NCBI RefSeq assembly: GCF_900217235.1
Contig: NZ_LT907975.1
Span: 2,517,001-2,581,000 of the forward strand
Source: Pseudodesulfovibrio profundus
Lineage (GTDB): Bacteria > Desulfobacterota > Desulfovibrionia > Desulfovibrionales > Desulfovibrionaceae
Direction of reading: 5' to 3'
Length of the DNA stretch: 64,000 nt
Part shown: piece after piece, positions 34,943 to 43,965 of the stretch
How the letters are laid out: every line of letters begins with the position of its first letter
Position numbering within the stretch: the stretch's first letter is position 1
The notes under the pieces: generated by a model
Database searches by the model: none
The model's input: the letters and a program-made list of their open reading frames with translations, nothing else
Told to the model about the DNA's origin: nothing
Position numbers and translations under genes: made by a program

Positions 34943-37609
34943 ATGGCTCGTAAAGAACTCGCCAAGGCATACGAACCTTGGGATGTCGAGGAAAAGTGGG
35001 AAACCCACTGGGAAGAAAACAAGACGTTCACCCCTGATCCGGAGGACGAGGGCGACGCCTATTCCATCGTCATCCCGCCGCCCAACGTCACCGGCGTGCT
35101 GCACATGGGCCACGCCTTGAACCTGACGCTGCAGGATATCCTGTGCCGATTCAACCGCCAGCAGGGCAAGAACGTCCTGTGGGTCCCCGGCACCGACCAC
35201 GCAGGCATCGCCACCCAGAACGTGGTGGAGCGCCAGCTCAAGGAAGAAGGGCTGACCCGTGACGATCTCGGTCGCGAAAAATTTATCGAACGTGTGTGGG
35301 ACTGGAAAAAGGAAAAGGGCGACCACATCCTCAGCCAGATCCGCCGCATGGGTGCTTCCGTTGACTGGACTCGTGAATGCTTCACCTTTGACGACCAGCG
35401 CGCCAAGGCTGTTCGCAAGGTCTTTGTCGAGCTGTTCGAGCAGGGGCTGATCTACAAGGGCGACTACATCATCAACTGGTGCAACCGTTGTCACACTGCA
35501 CTGGCCGATGATGAGGTCGAACACGAAGCCAAGCCCGGTGCTCTGCATCACATCAAATATTCCCTGTCCGATGGTTCCGGCGATCTCATTGTTGCCACCA
35601 CCCGGCCCGAGACCATGCTGGCCGATACCGCCATTGCCGTGAATCCCGAGGACGATCGTTTCAACCACCTCATTGGCAAGACCGCCATCCTGCCGCTGGT
35701 GGGTAAGGAACTGCCGATCATCGGTGACACCTACGTTGATATCGAGTTCGGAACCGGTTGCCTCAAGGTGACCCCGGCTCACGATATGAACGACTGGGAG
35801 CTGGGTCGCAAGCATGACCTCGAAGTCATTTCCATTCTGGATGAAGCCGGTATCGTCAATGAGAACGCACCGGAAAAGTACCAGGGCCTGACCGTCAAGG
35901 AAGCCCGCAAGGCTGTTATTGCCGATCTGGAGGCCGAGGGCCGGATGCTCGAAATCGCCGACCACGATCACTCCGTGGGCGTCTGCTATCGTTGCAAATC
36001 CACCATCGAGCCGCACGTTTCCACTCAGTGGTTCGTCTCCATGAAGCCGCTGGCCGAAAAGGCACGTGCCGCTGTTCCGTCCGAAACCCAGATTTATCCC
36101 GAGCACTGGACCAAGACCTACTACAACTGGCTGGATGAGATTCGCGACTGGTGTATCTCCCGACAGATCTGGTGGGGGCATCGCATCCCGGCCTGGACCT
36201 GTGAGGATTGCGGCGAGCTGATCGTTGCCATGGATGATCCCACCCAGTGCACCAAGTGCGGCTCCGCCAAGCTAATTCGCGACGAAGACGTGCTCGACAC
36301 GTGGTTCTCGTCCGCTCTGTGGCCGTTCTCCACCCTTGGCTGGCCCGATGATACCAAGGAGCTGGAAAAGTACTATCCGACTTCCTGTCTCGTCACCGGC
36401 TTCGACATCCTGTTCTTCTGGGTCGCCCGCATGATGATGATGGGCCTGCAGTTCAAGGAGCAGGTGCCGTTCAACCACGTGTACATCCACGCACTGGTTC
36501 GCGACGAAATGGGCAAGAAGATGTCCAAGTCCACCGGTAACGTCATTGATCCGCTGGACATGATTCAGAAATACGGTGCCGACGCCCTGCGTTTCACCCT
36601 GACGAGCTTCGCTGCCATGGGCCGCGACATCAAGCTCTCCGAGCAGCGCATCGAAGGCTACAAGCACTTCATGAATAAAATCTGGAACGCCACCCGTTTC
36701 GCCATGATGAACCTGCCGGACGAGATTCCCGCAGTGGACGTCACCGAGGCCGAAGGGTTGGCCAACAAGTGGATTCTCCACCGGCTCGAAGAGGTCAAGA
36801 AGACCATTGCCGAGGCCACTGGCGAGTACAAGTTCAACGAGATCGCCCAGACACTCTACAAGTTCATCTGGTCCGAGTTCTGTGACTGGTATCTGGAAAT
36901 GGTCAAGCCCGCCCTTTACGGCGAGGACGAAGCACAGAAAGCAGCCACCCAGAAGGTGCTGTGGACCGTGCTCTCCGAAACCATGATCATGCTGCACCCG
37001 GTCACTCCGTTCATCACGCAGGAAATCTGGACGTCACTGCCCCGACCTGCCGGTGATGATCGCAGCGACGATATCGCCACCCTGCTGTTCCCGGAAATGC
37101 GCGAGCAGTGCCTGAACAAGGATGTGGTCAAGGAAATGGAGCTCTTCATGGGCGTTGTTTCCGGCACTCGTAACATCCGAACCGAGCTGCTCATCGAACC
37201 CGCCAAGAAGCTCGACCTGCTTATCAAGACCGTCAATGATGAAGACAAGGCAGTGCTTGAGGCGAACGTCAACCTGATTCAGTCTCTGGCACGTGTCGAC
37301 AATGTAACCATCGGTGCCGATGTCGAGGCTCCCAAGGCCTCTGGTGCCGCAGTTATTCAGGGGCATGAGCTGGCGGTTCCGCTGGAAGGCGTTGTGGACT
37401 TCGAGTCCGAACTGGCCCGTCTGGACAAAAATCTGAAAAAGCTTGAAAAGACCATGAAAGGTGTTTCAGGTAAGCTGTCCAACCCCGGCTTCGTCAACAA
37501 TGCGCCCGAGGCCGTTGTCGAAAAGGAAAAGGGCAAGCTCGCTGAAATGGAAGAAGAAAAGAATAAACTGACCCAGCTCAAGGAACGCCTTGAGTCGGTC
37601 ATGGGCTAA
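34943..37609 (+). CDS. valS: Valyl-tRNA synthetase
   Basis: 888-residue class I synthetase. HIGH region PPPNVTGVLHMGHALN; editing domain (about 200-340) with DTAIAVNPEDDRF; KMSKS loop GKKMSKSTGNVIDP; an anticodon-binding helical domain and the ValRS-specific C-terminal coiled coil (EKEKGKLAEMEEEKNKLTQL). Length is usual. The ATG has AAGGAAGGA upstream; the frame runs open for 95 codons before it without a family match. A hairpin lies after the stop. Confidence 0.97.
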   Translation: MARKELAKAYEPWDVEEKWETHWEENKTFTPDPEDEGDAYSIVIPPPNVTGVLHMGHALNLTLQDILCRFNRQQGKNVLWVPGTDHAGIATQNVVERQLKEEGLTRDDLGREKFIERVWDWKKEKGDHILSQIRRMGASVDWTRECFTFDDQRAKAVRKVFVELFEQGLIYKGDYIINWCNRCHTALADDEVEHEAKPGALHHIKYSLSDGSGDLIVATTRPETMLADTAIAVNPEDDRFNHLIGKTAILPLVGKELPIIGDTYVDIEFGTGCLKVTPAHDMNDWELGRKHDLEVISILDEAGIVNENAPEKYQGLTVKEARKAVIADLEAEGRMLEIADHDHSVGVCYRCKSTIEPHVSTQWFVSMKPLAEKARAAVPSETQIYPEHWTKTYYNWLDEIRDWCISRQIWWGHRIPAWTCEDCGELIVAMDDPTQCTKCGSAKLIRDEDVLDTWFSSALWPFSTLGWPDDTKELEKYYPTSCLVTGFDILFFWVARMMMMGLQFKEQVPFNHVYIHALVRDEMGKKMSKSTGNVIDPLDMIQKYGADALRFTLTSFAAMGRDIKLSEQRIEGYKHFMNKIWNATRFAMMNLPDEIPAVDVTEAEGLANKWILHRLEEVKKTIAEATGEYKFNEIAQTLYKFIWSEFCDWYLEMVKPALYGEDEAQKAATQKVLWTVLSETMIMLHPVTPFITQEIWTSLPRPAGDDRSDDIATLLFPEMREQCLNKDVVKEMELFMGVVSGTRNIRTELLIEPAKKLDLLIKTVNDEDKAVLEANVNLIQSLARVDNVTIGADVEAPKASGAAVIQGHELAVPLEGVVDFESELARLDKNLKKLEKTMKGVSGKLSNPGFVNNAPEAVVEKEKGKLAEMEEEKNKLTQLKERLESVMG

Positions 37610-37623
37610 TTGAAACAACCTGG

Positions 37624-37647
37624 GGAAATCACGCATTCGTGATTTCC
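37624..37647 (+). terminator. Hairpin after valS
   Basis: GGAAATCACG and CGTGATTTCC form a 10-base perfect stem with loop CATT, 14 bases after the valS stop. The tail TCGGATGCTCTTTC is only partly T-rich. Confidence 0.65.
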
Positions 37648-37815
37648 TCGGATGCTCTTTCAAAACGCTTCGGCGCGCCGCCGGTTACGAAAGGGAAGAA
37701 TAGACGCATCAAAGGCGGCGACTGTGCACGGCAAAAACGTGCATCCATATGGTGACTATAATATCGGCGCACCCGGTCCTGTTAAGACCGTATGACCACC
37801 AAGCGCCGCAACAAA

Positions 37816-37882
37816 AAGTTTTGGAGAGTCCGGAGAACTTTTTTCAAAAGGTTCTCCGGTCCCCGAAGGGCCGCCGGAGGCA
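37816..37882 (+). repeat. Intergenic hairpin element upstream of cobA-hemD
   Basis: CCGGAGAAC (37830-37838) pairs with GTTCTCCGG (37851-37859), and the T-run/A-run inside the loop pairs as well. It is followed by GGGCCGCCGGAGGC, nearly the reverse complement of a word near 6850. The last bases (GCCGGAGG) serve as the ribosome site of cobA-hemD, so the element is built into the leader. The remaining space 37648-37815 shows nothing recognisable. Confidence 0.5.
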
Positions 37883-37888
37883 ATTCTT

Positions 37889-39397
37889 ATGGCAAACGTA
37901 TTCTTAGTTGGAGCTGGACCGGGCGATCCGGGCATGTTGACCCTTCGTGCGAAGGAGATCATCGAGACCTGTGACATCATGATTTACGACTATCTGGCCA
38001 ACGCCGAATTCCTGAAATGGTGCAAGCCGGAGTGTGAAATCCTGTATGTCGGCAAGAAAGGTGGCGATCACACCCTGCCCCAGGACAAGATCAATGACCT
38101 GATCGTCGAGAAATCCCGCTCGGGCAAGGTTGTCTGCCGACTCAAAGGTGGCGACCCGTACGTCTTCGGGCGTGGCGGCGAAGAAGGCGAAGAGCTGGTG
38201 GAAGCCGGTATCGATTTTGAAGTGGTGCCGGGCATCACCGCCGGTGTGGCAGCGCCTGCCTATGCCGGTATTCCGGTCACCCACCGCGACCACACCACCT
38301 CCGTCTGCTTCATCACCGGACACGAAGACCCGACCAAGGGTGAATCCGGTCACAACTGGGAAGTATACGGCAAGTCCACCTCCACCCTCGTTTTCTACAT
38401 GGGTGTCGGCAATCTTCCGATGATCGCCGAGAACCTCATGAAAAATGGCCGTGCGGCTGATACGCCGGTGGCACTGGTCCGCTGGGGTACGCGCTGCAAC
38501 CAGACCTCGTTTGTCTCCACACTGGAGAACGTGGCCCGCGAAGCCGAAGAGCGTAAGTGGAAGGCTCCGTCCATCATCATCGTTGGCGGTGTCTGCTCCC
38601 TGCACGACAAGCTGGCATGGTTCGAGAAGAAGCCCATGCTCGGCCAGGGCGTTGTTGTAACCCGCGCCCGGGAACAGGCCAGCGGGCTGGTCAATATCCT
38701 GAGCGGTCACGGCGCCTGCGTACATGAGTTTCCCACCATTTCCGTGGAACACCTCGATGACTACAACGAAGTGGAAACCGCCATTCTGCAACTGGCTCGT
38801 TACCAGTGGGTCGTTTTCACCTCGGTCAACGGTGTGAAATTCTTCTGGGAACAGCTGAATGCCATCGGTCTGGATTCCCGTATCCTGGGTGGCATTCAAG
38901 TTGCCGCCATCGGCCCCGCCACTGCGGATGCTTTGAAGGACAGGGGGATCAACCCGGATTTCGTACCCGAGAAGTACGTTGCCGAACACGTTGTCGAAGG
39001 CTTGTTGAAGCTGGGCATTCAGGGACAGGATGTTCTCATCCCCCGCGCAAAGGTTGCACGTGAAGTGTTGCCCGAAGAGCTGAAAAAAGCCGGTTGCAAT
39101 GTCACGGTTCTTCCCGTGTACGAGACCAAACTGGCCGAAAGCTCCGGCGACGACATTGTGGCTGCCCTTGATAACGGCGACATCCAGTATGTGACGTTCA
39201 CCTCTTCCTCTACGGTCGAGAACTTCTTTGAGCTGGTGAAGCCGGAAGTCTTCAAGCAGTACCCGGACGTGAAGATCGCATCCATCGGTCCCATCACCAC
39301 CAAGACGGTTGAACGCTTCGGATTTACGCCCAACCTTGAGCCGGAAGATTATACCATTCCCGGCCTTGTTGATGTGCTCTTGAGCGACGCCGACTAG
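37889..39397 (+). CDS. cobA-hemD: Uroporphyrinogen-III C-methyltransferase / uroporphyrinogen-III synthase fusion
   Basis: 502-residue bifunctional enzyme of tetrapyrrole synthesis. Residues about 1-245 are SUMT (CobA): ANVFLVGAGPGDPGMLTLRA at the start, CRLKGGDPYVFGRGGEE and VPGITAGVAAPAYAGIPVTH, which bind SAM and methylate uroporphyrinogen III to precorrin-2. Residues about 250-502 are HemD: GVVVTRAREQASGLVNIL and YVTFTSSSTVENFFEL. The fusion feeds siroheme, cobalamin and the siroheme-dependent heme route of sulfate reducers. The strong GGAGG lies inside the upstream repeat; a terminator follows. Confidence 0.96.
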   Translation: MANVFLVGAGPGDPGMLTLRAKEIIETCDIMIYDYLANAEFLKWCKPECEILYVGKKGGDHTLPQDKINDLIVEKSRSGKVVCRLKGGDPYVFGRGGEEGEELVEAGIDFEVVPGITAGVAAPAYAGIPVTHRDHTTSVCFITGHEDPTKGESGHNWEVYGKSTSTLVFYMGVGNLPMIAENLMKNGRAADTPVALVRWGTRCNQTSFVSTLENVAREAEERKWKAPSIIIVGGVCSLHDKLAWFEKKPMLGQGVVVTRAREQASGLVNILSGHGACVHEFPTISVEHLDDYNEVETAILQLARYQWVVFTSVNGVKFFWEQLNAIGLDSRILGGIQVAAIGPATADALKDRGINPDFVPEKYVAEHVVEGLLKLGIQGQDVLIPRAKVAREVLPEELKKAGCNVTVLPVYETKLAESSGDDIVAALDNGDIQYVTFTSSSTVENFFELVKPEVFKQYPDVKIASIGPITTKTVERFGFTPNLEPEDYTIPGLVDVLLSDAD

Positions 39398-39421
39398 TCG
39401 AAACATCTTGCTATTACATTG

Positions 39422-39455
39422 AAAGGCCATCCTGTTTATCAGGGTGGCCTTTTTC
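39422..39455 (+). terminator. Intrinsic terminator of cobA-hemD
   Basis: AGGCCATCCT and AGGGTGGCCT form a 10-base stem (one G-T pair) with loop GTTTATC, followed by five T. It lies 27 bases past the stop. Confidence 0.88.
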
Positions 39456-39550
39456 TATATATTACTGGATTTGTGCGATAAAACGTGTATATTTTTTATA
39501 GCCATTGTCCGTTGATCCAGAGTTGAGGAAAGGTAATACAGGTAGTAGCC

Positions 39551-39922
39551 GTGTCTATTGAGTATAATTGTACAATCGTTGATGGGTATGTCCTGGTGAC
39601 TGCGTCAGGAACTTCCGAAGAAGCAAGTGAAATGTTGCATTTCATTGATGCTGCCATGGAAGAGTGTCGGCTTAACGATGCCCAAATGATGATGTTTGAT
39701 TTGCGGGAATTGTTCTACGGCCGAGAATATGGCGGGACATATGATCTTGCGGTGCAATGCATCAAGCGCATGAACAGGGAACGTCCTCTCAGGGTGGCTC
39801 TGCTGGTCCGGCCTGAAAGAATGGAGTATGCGCGTGTGTATGAAACCATCGGCGTCAGCCATGGGGCACGCATCAAGGCGTTTGAACGACCGACCCTGGC
39901 GATTGTCTGGCTTAAGTCCTAG
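39551..39922 (+). CDS. STAS-like small protein, unknown role
   Basis: 123-residue soluble protein starting at GTG (AGGTAG upstream). The sequence MSIEYNCTIVDGYVLVTASG, then AQMMMFDLRELFYGREYG and RVALLVRPERMEYARVYE has the strand-helix rhythm of SpoIIAA/STAS-like proteins, where a helix dipole region acts as a partner-binding switch. That assignment is a likeness only. It is convergent with the following solute-binding gene and directly adjoins it. Confidence 0.72.
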   Translation: MSIEYNCTIVDGYVLVTASGTSEEASEMLHFIDAAMEECRLNDAQMMMFDLRELFYGREYGGTYDLAVQCIKRMNRERPLRVALLVRPERMEYARVYETIGVSHGARIKAFERPTLAIVWLKS

Positions 39923-40702
39923 CTACATACTGTACTTGGAAAGAATGGTGGTTTGCTGGCCGCTGTTTTTGATCGAATCCAGTGCCTTCTGGAGGCGTCT
40001 TACGACATCCCTGTCCATATCTTTGTTTGCAGCAAAATAGAGTGTGGTGTCGAGAAAGGGGTGGACCACTTCATATTCATCCGCGTTATGCCCCATGCTT
40101 TCCAGGCTGTGAAAGAATGCGGCCTCATTGACAAGGAGCAGGTCAATACGTCCCTTCAGGAGTTTTCTGATATTCAGATCGATGGAGTGGACACTGTGGA
40201 TCTTGTTTTGTGCAACGCCCATGGAAACAAGCATTTGTTCTGCGGCACTGTCCCGGATGGTTCCAACAATATATTTTTCGGTCACTTGATCAATACTTTG
40301 GAAAGTTATCTTTGATGCTTTCCTTGCGATGAAGCTGGCCTTCAACGTCTGAATGGGGCCAATCCATTGGACCAGCGCTTCGCGCTCCACTGTTCGTGCC
40401 ATGGGAAACAATATGGCGTTTCGATTGACCTGGACTTCTTCATATCCCCTGGCCCAGGGCCAAAAGCGAATACTTTCAACCGGGCAGTCTATCTGCGCCT
40501 GTTGCGTCATCTTTTCAAACAGCTCGACAGCCACTCCCATGGGGCGTCCCTTACTTGTGTAGCAGTATGGGGGATTTTCTTCTGCCATGGCCAGGAGTGT
40601 CTGTGCCTGCACAGGTGAAGCCCACCCAAAGAGGAATATGAACAGTAGTAGTAAGCAGTGTTTATTTATATACATAGTGGTTTTAAATAGATTTTTCACC
40701 AT
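39923..40702 (-). CDS. Periplasmic solute-binding protein, family 3-like
   Basis: 259-residue exported protein with a signal peptide (HCLLLLFIFLFGWASPVQAQ). The mature part opens LLAMAEENPPYCYTSKGRPM and runs GVAVELFEKMTQQAQID, the amino-acid-binding SBP_bac_3 / PBPb pattern; IGTIRDSAAEQ-like residues follow in the second lobe. No transporter permease or ATPase gene is adjacent, so it may be a stand-alone sensor or feed a distant transporter. The ATG at 40702 follows TAGGAAA; a start at 40675 is possible. Confidence 0.85.
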   Translation of the reverse strand: MVKNLFKTTMYINKHCLLLLFIFLFGWASPVQAQTLLAMAEENPPYCYTSKGRPMGVAVELFEKMTQQAQIDCPVESIRFWPWARGYEEVQVNRNAILFPMARTVEREALVQWIGPIQTLKASFIARKASKITFQSIDQVTEKYIVGTIRDSAAEQMLVSMGVAQNKIHSVHSIDLNIRKLLKGRIDLLLVNEAAFFHSLESMGHNADEYEVVHPFLDTTLYFAANKDMDRDVVRRLQKALDSIKNSGQQTTILSKYSM

Positions 40703-40889
40703 TCAATTTCCTATCACATTTTCAGGGAAGTGCAAGTGCGGGGTGGTAGGAGTAATAATTTGAATGGAATCCGTATTCTCTCCTTGAAAAAAATACCGGT
40801 TTACGACAACTACCACCGGAGCGACGTATTGTTGCGTTCCATCGATGTCCAATCACTGTCTGGTTTGAAACAGGGTTCAAGGAGTGTAC

Positions 40890-41594
40890 ATGTCTTTGCC
40901 TATCGCCGTTCTCGTTTCCGGCAGCGGGTCCAACCTGCAATCCATCATCGACCGCATCGAGGTGGGAGCGCTTGATGCTGAAATCAAGCTTGTCATCTCC
41001 AATAAGGCCAATGCCTACGGCATTCAGCGGGCAAAGAAGTACGGACTGCCTTACAAGGTGTTGCTTCACAATGATTTTCGCTCTCGTGAAGATTTTGACC
41101 AGGCCATGGTGGATGCTATCCACGCGGCCGGTATCGGTGAGGACGGGTTGGTCGTCATGGCCGGTTTCATGCGCATCGTCACCACGACATTCCTGTCGCC
41201 ATTCGAGGGGCGAGTCATCAACATCCACCCCGCGTTGCTGCCGAGTTTTCCCGGCGTGAACGGGCAGGCCGACGCAGCGGACTACGGCGTCAAGATCGCC
41301 GGATGCACCGTCCATTTTGTCGATGAGCAGATGGACCACGGTCCTGTTATCATCCAGGCCGCCGTGCCATGTCAGGCCGGTGAGGATGGCGACGCTCTCG
41401 AACCTCGTATCCTCAAGATGGAACACAGAATTTTCCCGCAGGCCATTCAGTGGTTTGCCGAGCGGCGTCTGAAGATCGTGGGCCGTCACGTGGAGTTGGC
41501 TGTTTCCGGTCGTCCGGCAGCGAACCAGCCCATGGCAGCGATCGATCCGCCGGTTCACGCCCTGGTCTGGCCTCCCCTTGAAGAAGGGTTTTAG
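40890..41594 (+). CDS. purN: Phosphoribosylglycinamide formyltransferase
   Basis: 234-residue enzyme of purine synthesis that transfers formyl from 10-formyl-THF to GAR. The start PIAVLVSGSGSNLQSIID is the substrate site, HPALLPSFPG holds the catalytic His/Asn region, and HFVDEQMDHGPVIIQAAVPC the catalytic Asp. A 30-residue C-terminal extension (SGRPAANQPMAAIDPP...) goes past the usual end. The ATG is set by AAGGAG five bases upstream; the GTG at 40884 is rejected. No other pur gene adjoins it. Confidence 0.95.
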   Translation: MSLPIAVLVSGSGSNLQSIIDRIEVGALDAEIKLVISNKANAYGIQRAKKYGLPYKVLLHNDFRSREDFDQAMVDAIHAAGIGEDGLVVMAGFMRIVTTTFLSPFEGRVINIHPALLPSFPGVNGQADAADYGVKIAGCTVHFVDEQMDHGPVIIQAAVPCQAGEDGDALEPRILKMEHRIFPQAIQWFAERRLKIVGRHVELAVSGRPAANQPMAAIDPPVHALVWPPLEEGF

Positions 41595-41698
41595 GTCGTT
41601 TTTCCAATCCTTCCGAGGGATGTAGTCGAAACCGGTTCAACAAAGACCGGTTTCGCGCTATGGTTGTCCCTCAACCATACAGAAAAAGGAGTTCGTTC

Positions 41699-42013
41699 AT
41701 GAGTGCCAGTCGACCTACCACAGCTGATCGCGGAGCCATCCTCAAGCGCCTGTTGATCACCTTGGTCTGCATGATATTTTTTGAGGTGACGGCCCTTTTG
41801 GTGCAGTTGACCGTGATCTTTCAATACGGCTATCTGCTGATCGCCAAGAAACGGAGTGAACCGTTACGTCAGTTTTCCAATACACTGGCGCAGTTCGGCT
41901 ACCGTTTGATGCGTTACAACACGCTCAATGAAAACAAGCGTCCGTTCCCGTTCAACCGGTTCCCGGAAGAGAGTGAGTGCGAGCCGCCCGAAAAACAGGT
42001 CCTGTTCAAGTAA
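41699..42013 (+). CDS. DUF4389 membrane protein
   Basis: 104-residue protein with a membrane hairpin in its first half (LLITLVCMIFFEVTALLVQL and TVIFQYGYLLIA), then the DUF4389 tail LRQFSNTLAQFGYRLMRYNT ending in PFPFNRFPEE. Function unknown. The ATG has AAAAGGAG upstream. It is followed one base after its stop by the cysteine-rich small-domain gene, so the two are translationally linked. Confidence 0.82.
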   Translation: MSASRPTTADRGAILKRLLITLVCMIFFEVTALLVQLTVIFQYGYLLIAKKRSEPLRQFSNTLAQFGYRLMRYNTLNENKRPFPFNRFPEESECEPPEKQVLFK

Positions 42014-42014
42014 G

Positions 42015-42281
42015 ATGCAAAGTAGCTATCGATTTTTTTGTAATCAGGATTGCCAGTACTTTCCCTGTCACAAGACGGAAAAGCCTGATGAGTTCAACTG
42101 CCTGTTCTGCTTTTGTCCGCTGTACTTTTTTGATGATTGCGGAGGGCGTTTTACGGTGCTCGAATCCGGGGTCAAGGATTGCACCAATTGCCTTCTTCCA
42201 CATCACCCGAAAGGGTATGATCACATCCTGAAGAAACTCAGGAAGCGTTTTGATGCCATTCGTGAGGGAAGCGACGGGTAG
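42015..42281 (+). CDS. Cysteine-rich small domain protein
   Basis: 88-residue protein with ten cysteines, arranged C-x3-C-x5-C...C-x2-C-x-C...C...C-x2-C, and the family words FFCNQDCQYFPCHK, CLFCFCPLY and CTNCLLPHH. This is the cysteine-rich small domain (PF04071-like), probably binding zinc or an Fe-S cluster; in other bacteria it is found near or fused to cobalamin genes. The start ATG lies in the one-base gap after the DUF4389 stop. It is convergent with the unknown gene ending at 42284. Confidence 0.85.
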   Translation: MQSSYRFFCNQDCQYFPCHKTEKPDEFNCLFCFCPLYFFDDCGGRFTVLESGVKDCTNCLLPHHPKGYDHILKKLRKRFDAIREGSDG

Positions 42282-42283
42282 GA

Positions 42284-42739
42284 TCAGCTCGGGCTGTTCC
42301 CGGTCTTCAACGGGGAGTGCGTCATATAGTGCTCGAATTCCCGCGTCAGCCGTGTTTGTTCTTTGGACATGACCCGTGCCTGCGCCTCCATATCCAGGTC
42401 CGTGTTCTGAAACCGACACAGGGAAATGAAGACGTTCTTGATTCTGGCGAGTTCCGCAGGTTTGTGCTTTTTCCAGTAGTAATACGCTAGAATCTTTGCG
42501 GCGTTTTTGACGTGTTCCTTGGAGTAGGGAAGCCGCCGTTCATCCAGCAAGGATGTGTTGTCTTCGTCTTCCACCAGCGGCAGGACCGCAAGAATGACTT
42601 TTTTGGAGCGGTCCAGCGAGTCGGGACTGATGCGATAAACGACCTGCTTTTTGCGGGACTGAAGATACTTGATCAGATAGAGGATGGCGGTCAGGGTGAG
42701 GATGCCGGCCCATATTTCAAAGTCTAATACGTCGGACAT
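42284..42739 (-). CDS. Membrane-anchored protein in the c-di-GMP unit
   Basis: 151-residue protein with one N-terminal membrane segment (about 8-25, EIWAGILTLTAILYLIKYLQ) and a basic cytoplasmic part (SRKKQVVYRISPDSL, AAKILAYYYWKKHKPAELAR). No family recognised. It begins 5 bases after the HD-GYP stop, so it is the last gene of the PilZ-HD-GYP unit and may be a partner or output of that pathway. Confidence 0.75.
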   Translation of the reverse strand: MSDVLDFEIWAGILTLTAILYLIKYLQSRKKQVVYRISPDSLDRSKKVILAVLPLVEDEDNTSLLDERRLPYSKEHVKNAAKILAYYYWKKHKPAELARIKNVFISLCRFQNTDLDMEAQARVMSKEQTRLTREFEHYMTHSPLKTGNSPS

Positions 42740-42744
42740 GAACG

Positions 42745-43953
42745 TTATCTCTTGCGTGTCAGGTATGGTTTAAGGTTGATCCGATAGACTGCCGGATCGG
42801 CGCATTCCACAATTTCAAGACGATTCGTACTGTCGCTGTGACGGACAGCAAGATCAACCAGCTTCGATGGGATCGGATGCATGTCCGGATCAAGGATGAT
42901 CTTGACCTTCGGCTGAAGCGGTTGGGCCGGGTTGGCCTCATAAACAATGGCGTAGTAACCGGAGTTGAGCTTGACCAGACTGCCCGAGGGGAAAATACCC
43001 AGGCATTTGATAAAGCTTTGCACTTCGACTGTGTCGAAATCTTGATCGCGCATTCCGTACATTATGGCAAGTGCCTTGTTGGGCAACATGGCGTCTTTGT
43101 ACGATCTGTCACTTGTCAGGGCGTCATACACGTCGGCCAGGCTGATGATTCGCGCCAGGGCGGATGTGTTGTTGCGTGTCAGGTGTCCCGGGTAGCCACT
43201 GCCATTGAATTTTTCATGGTGATCGTGCACGGCTTCCATGATGGGAATCGGGATGTCACCCTGTTTGTGGAGTATTTCGTATCCATATCCCGGGTGCCGT
43301 TTTATCTCCTCGAATTCGGCGTGACTCAATCGGCCCCGTTTGTTGATGATCCGCTCAGACACCACGGTCTTGCCGAGGTCGTGGAACATTCCGGCCATTC
43401 CGAGATCAAGCAGTTCGTTCCGTCCCAGCCCCAGATATTCACCGAATACAACAGCGATGGCAGACACATTGATGGAGTGCGTGTAGGTGTACTCATCAAA
43501 GTGCGACAGCTTGGAGAGGCATAGCAGGGTATCTGGATTTTGAATTGCGGAGTCGACGATCTGATCGACTGTCTCCACTGATGATTCGTAGTCCACTTTC
43601 CGTCCGAGCTTGGCATCGTGAATGATGCGGTGGGCGTGGGTCATGGCCTTGTCATAGGCTTTCTGGGCTTCTTCGATGGCAGACTCGAATGGGACCCGCT
43701 TTTTTTGCTTCGGATCAACCGTGGACCGCTTGAGCATGGTGTCGAGGCGCTTTTCCAGAGGCTCTTCGCCAGGAATTTTCACTTCGATGAATGCCTGCTC
43801 ATAACCAGCTTCTCGAATACGTTCGACCTGCTCCTTTGATCGAATGAGGCCGGGCTTGGTATACAGCCCCGGCAGGTGTTCCCATAAGTCGCTCGCCATC
43901 TTGACAATTGTCATGCCTGGCTTGAGCTGGTCTATGGTAACTTTCTTGATCAT
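42745..43953 (-). CDS. HD-GYP c-di-GMP phosphodiesterase with DUF3391
   Basis: 402-residue cytoplasmic protein. An N-terminal DUF3391 domain (about 1-125; VTIDQLKPGMTIVKMASDLW) is followed by an HD-GYP domain (about 130-330) with GMAGMFHDLGKTVVSERI, then HDHHEKFNGSGYPGHL. The HD and GYP residues are intact, so it is probably an active c-di-GMP hydrolase. It begins 12 bases after the PilZ gene stop. No receiver domain is present, so input is likely through DUF3391. Confidence 0.92.
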   Translation of the reverse strand: MIKKVTIDQLKPGMTIVKMASDLWEHLPGLYTKPGLIRSKEQVERIREAGYEQAFIEVKIPGEEPLEKRLDTMLKRSTVDPKQKKRVPFESAIEEAQKAYDKAMTHAHRIIHDAKLGRKVDYESSVETVDQIVDSAIQNPDTLLCLSKLSHFDEYTYTHSINVSAIAVVFGEYLGLGRNELLDLGMAGMFHDLGKTVVSERIINKRGRLSHAEFEEIKRHPGYGYEILHKQGDIPIPIMEAVHDHHEKFNGSGYPGHLTRNNTSALARIISLADVYDALTSDRSYKDAMLPNKALAIMYGMRDQDFDTVEVQSFIKCLGIFPSGSLVKLNSGYYAIVYEANPAQPLQPKVKIILDPDMHPIPSKLVDLAVRHSDSTNRLEIVECADPAVYRINLKPYLTRKR

Positions 43954-43965
43954 GGGCAGCAGATG

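Noticed and set aside
34841-36181. 446-codon open frame opposite valS
   Set aside because: Antisense shadow of valS.
37610-37888. Cobalamin riboswitch before cobA-hemD
   Set aside because: No B12-box-like core was seen; the space holds a repeat hairpin and the ribosome site.
37904-39430. 508-codon open frame opposite cobA-hemD
   Set aside because: Antisense shadow of a fully recognisable enzyme; no ribosome site and no domain.
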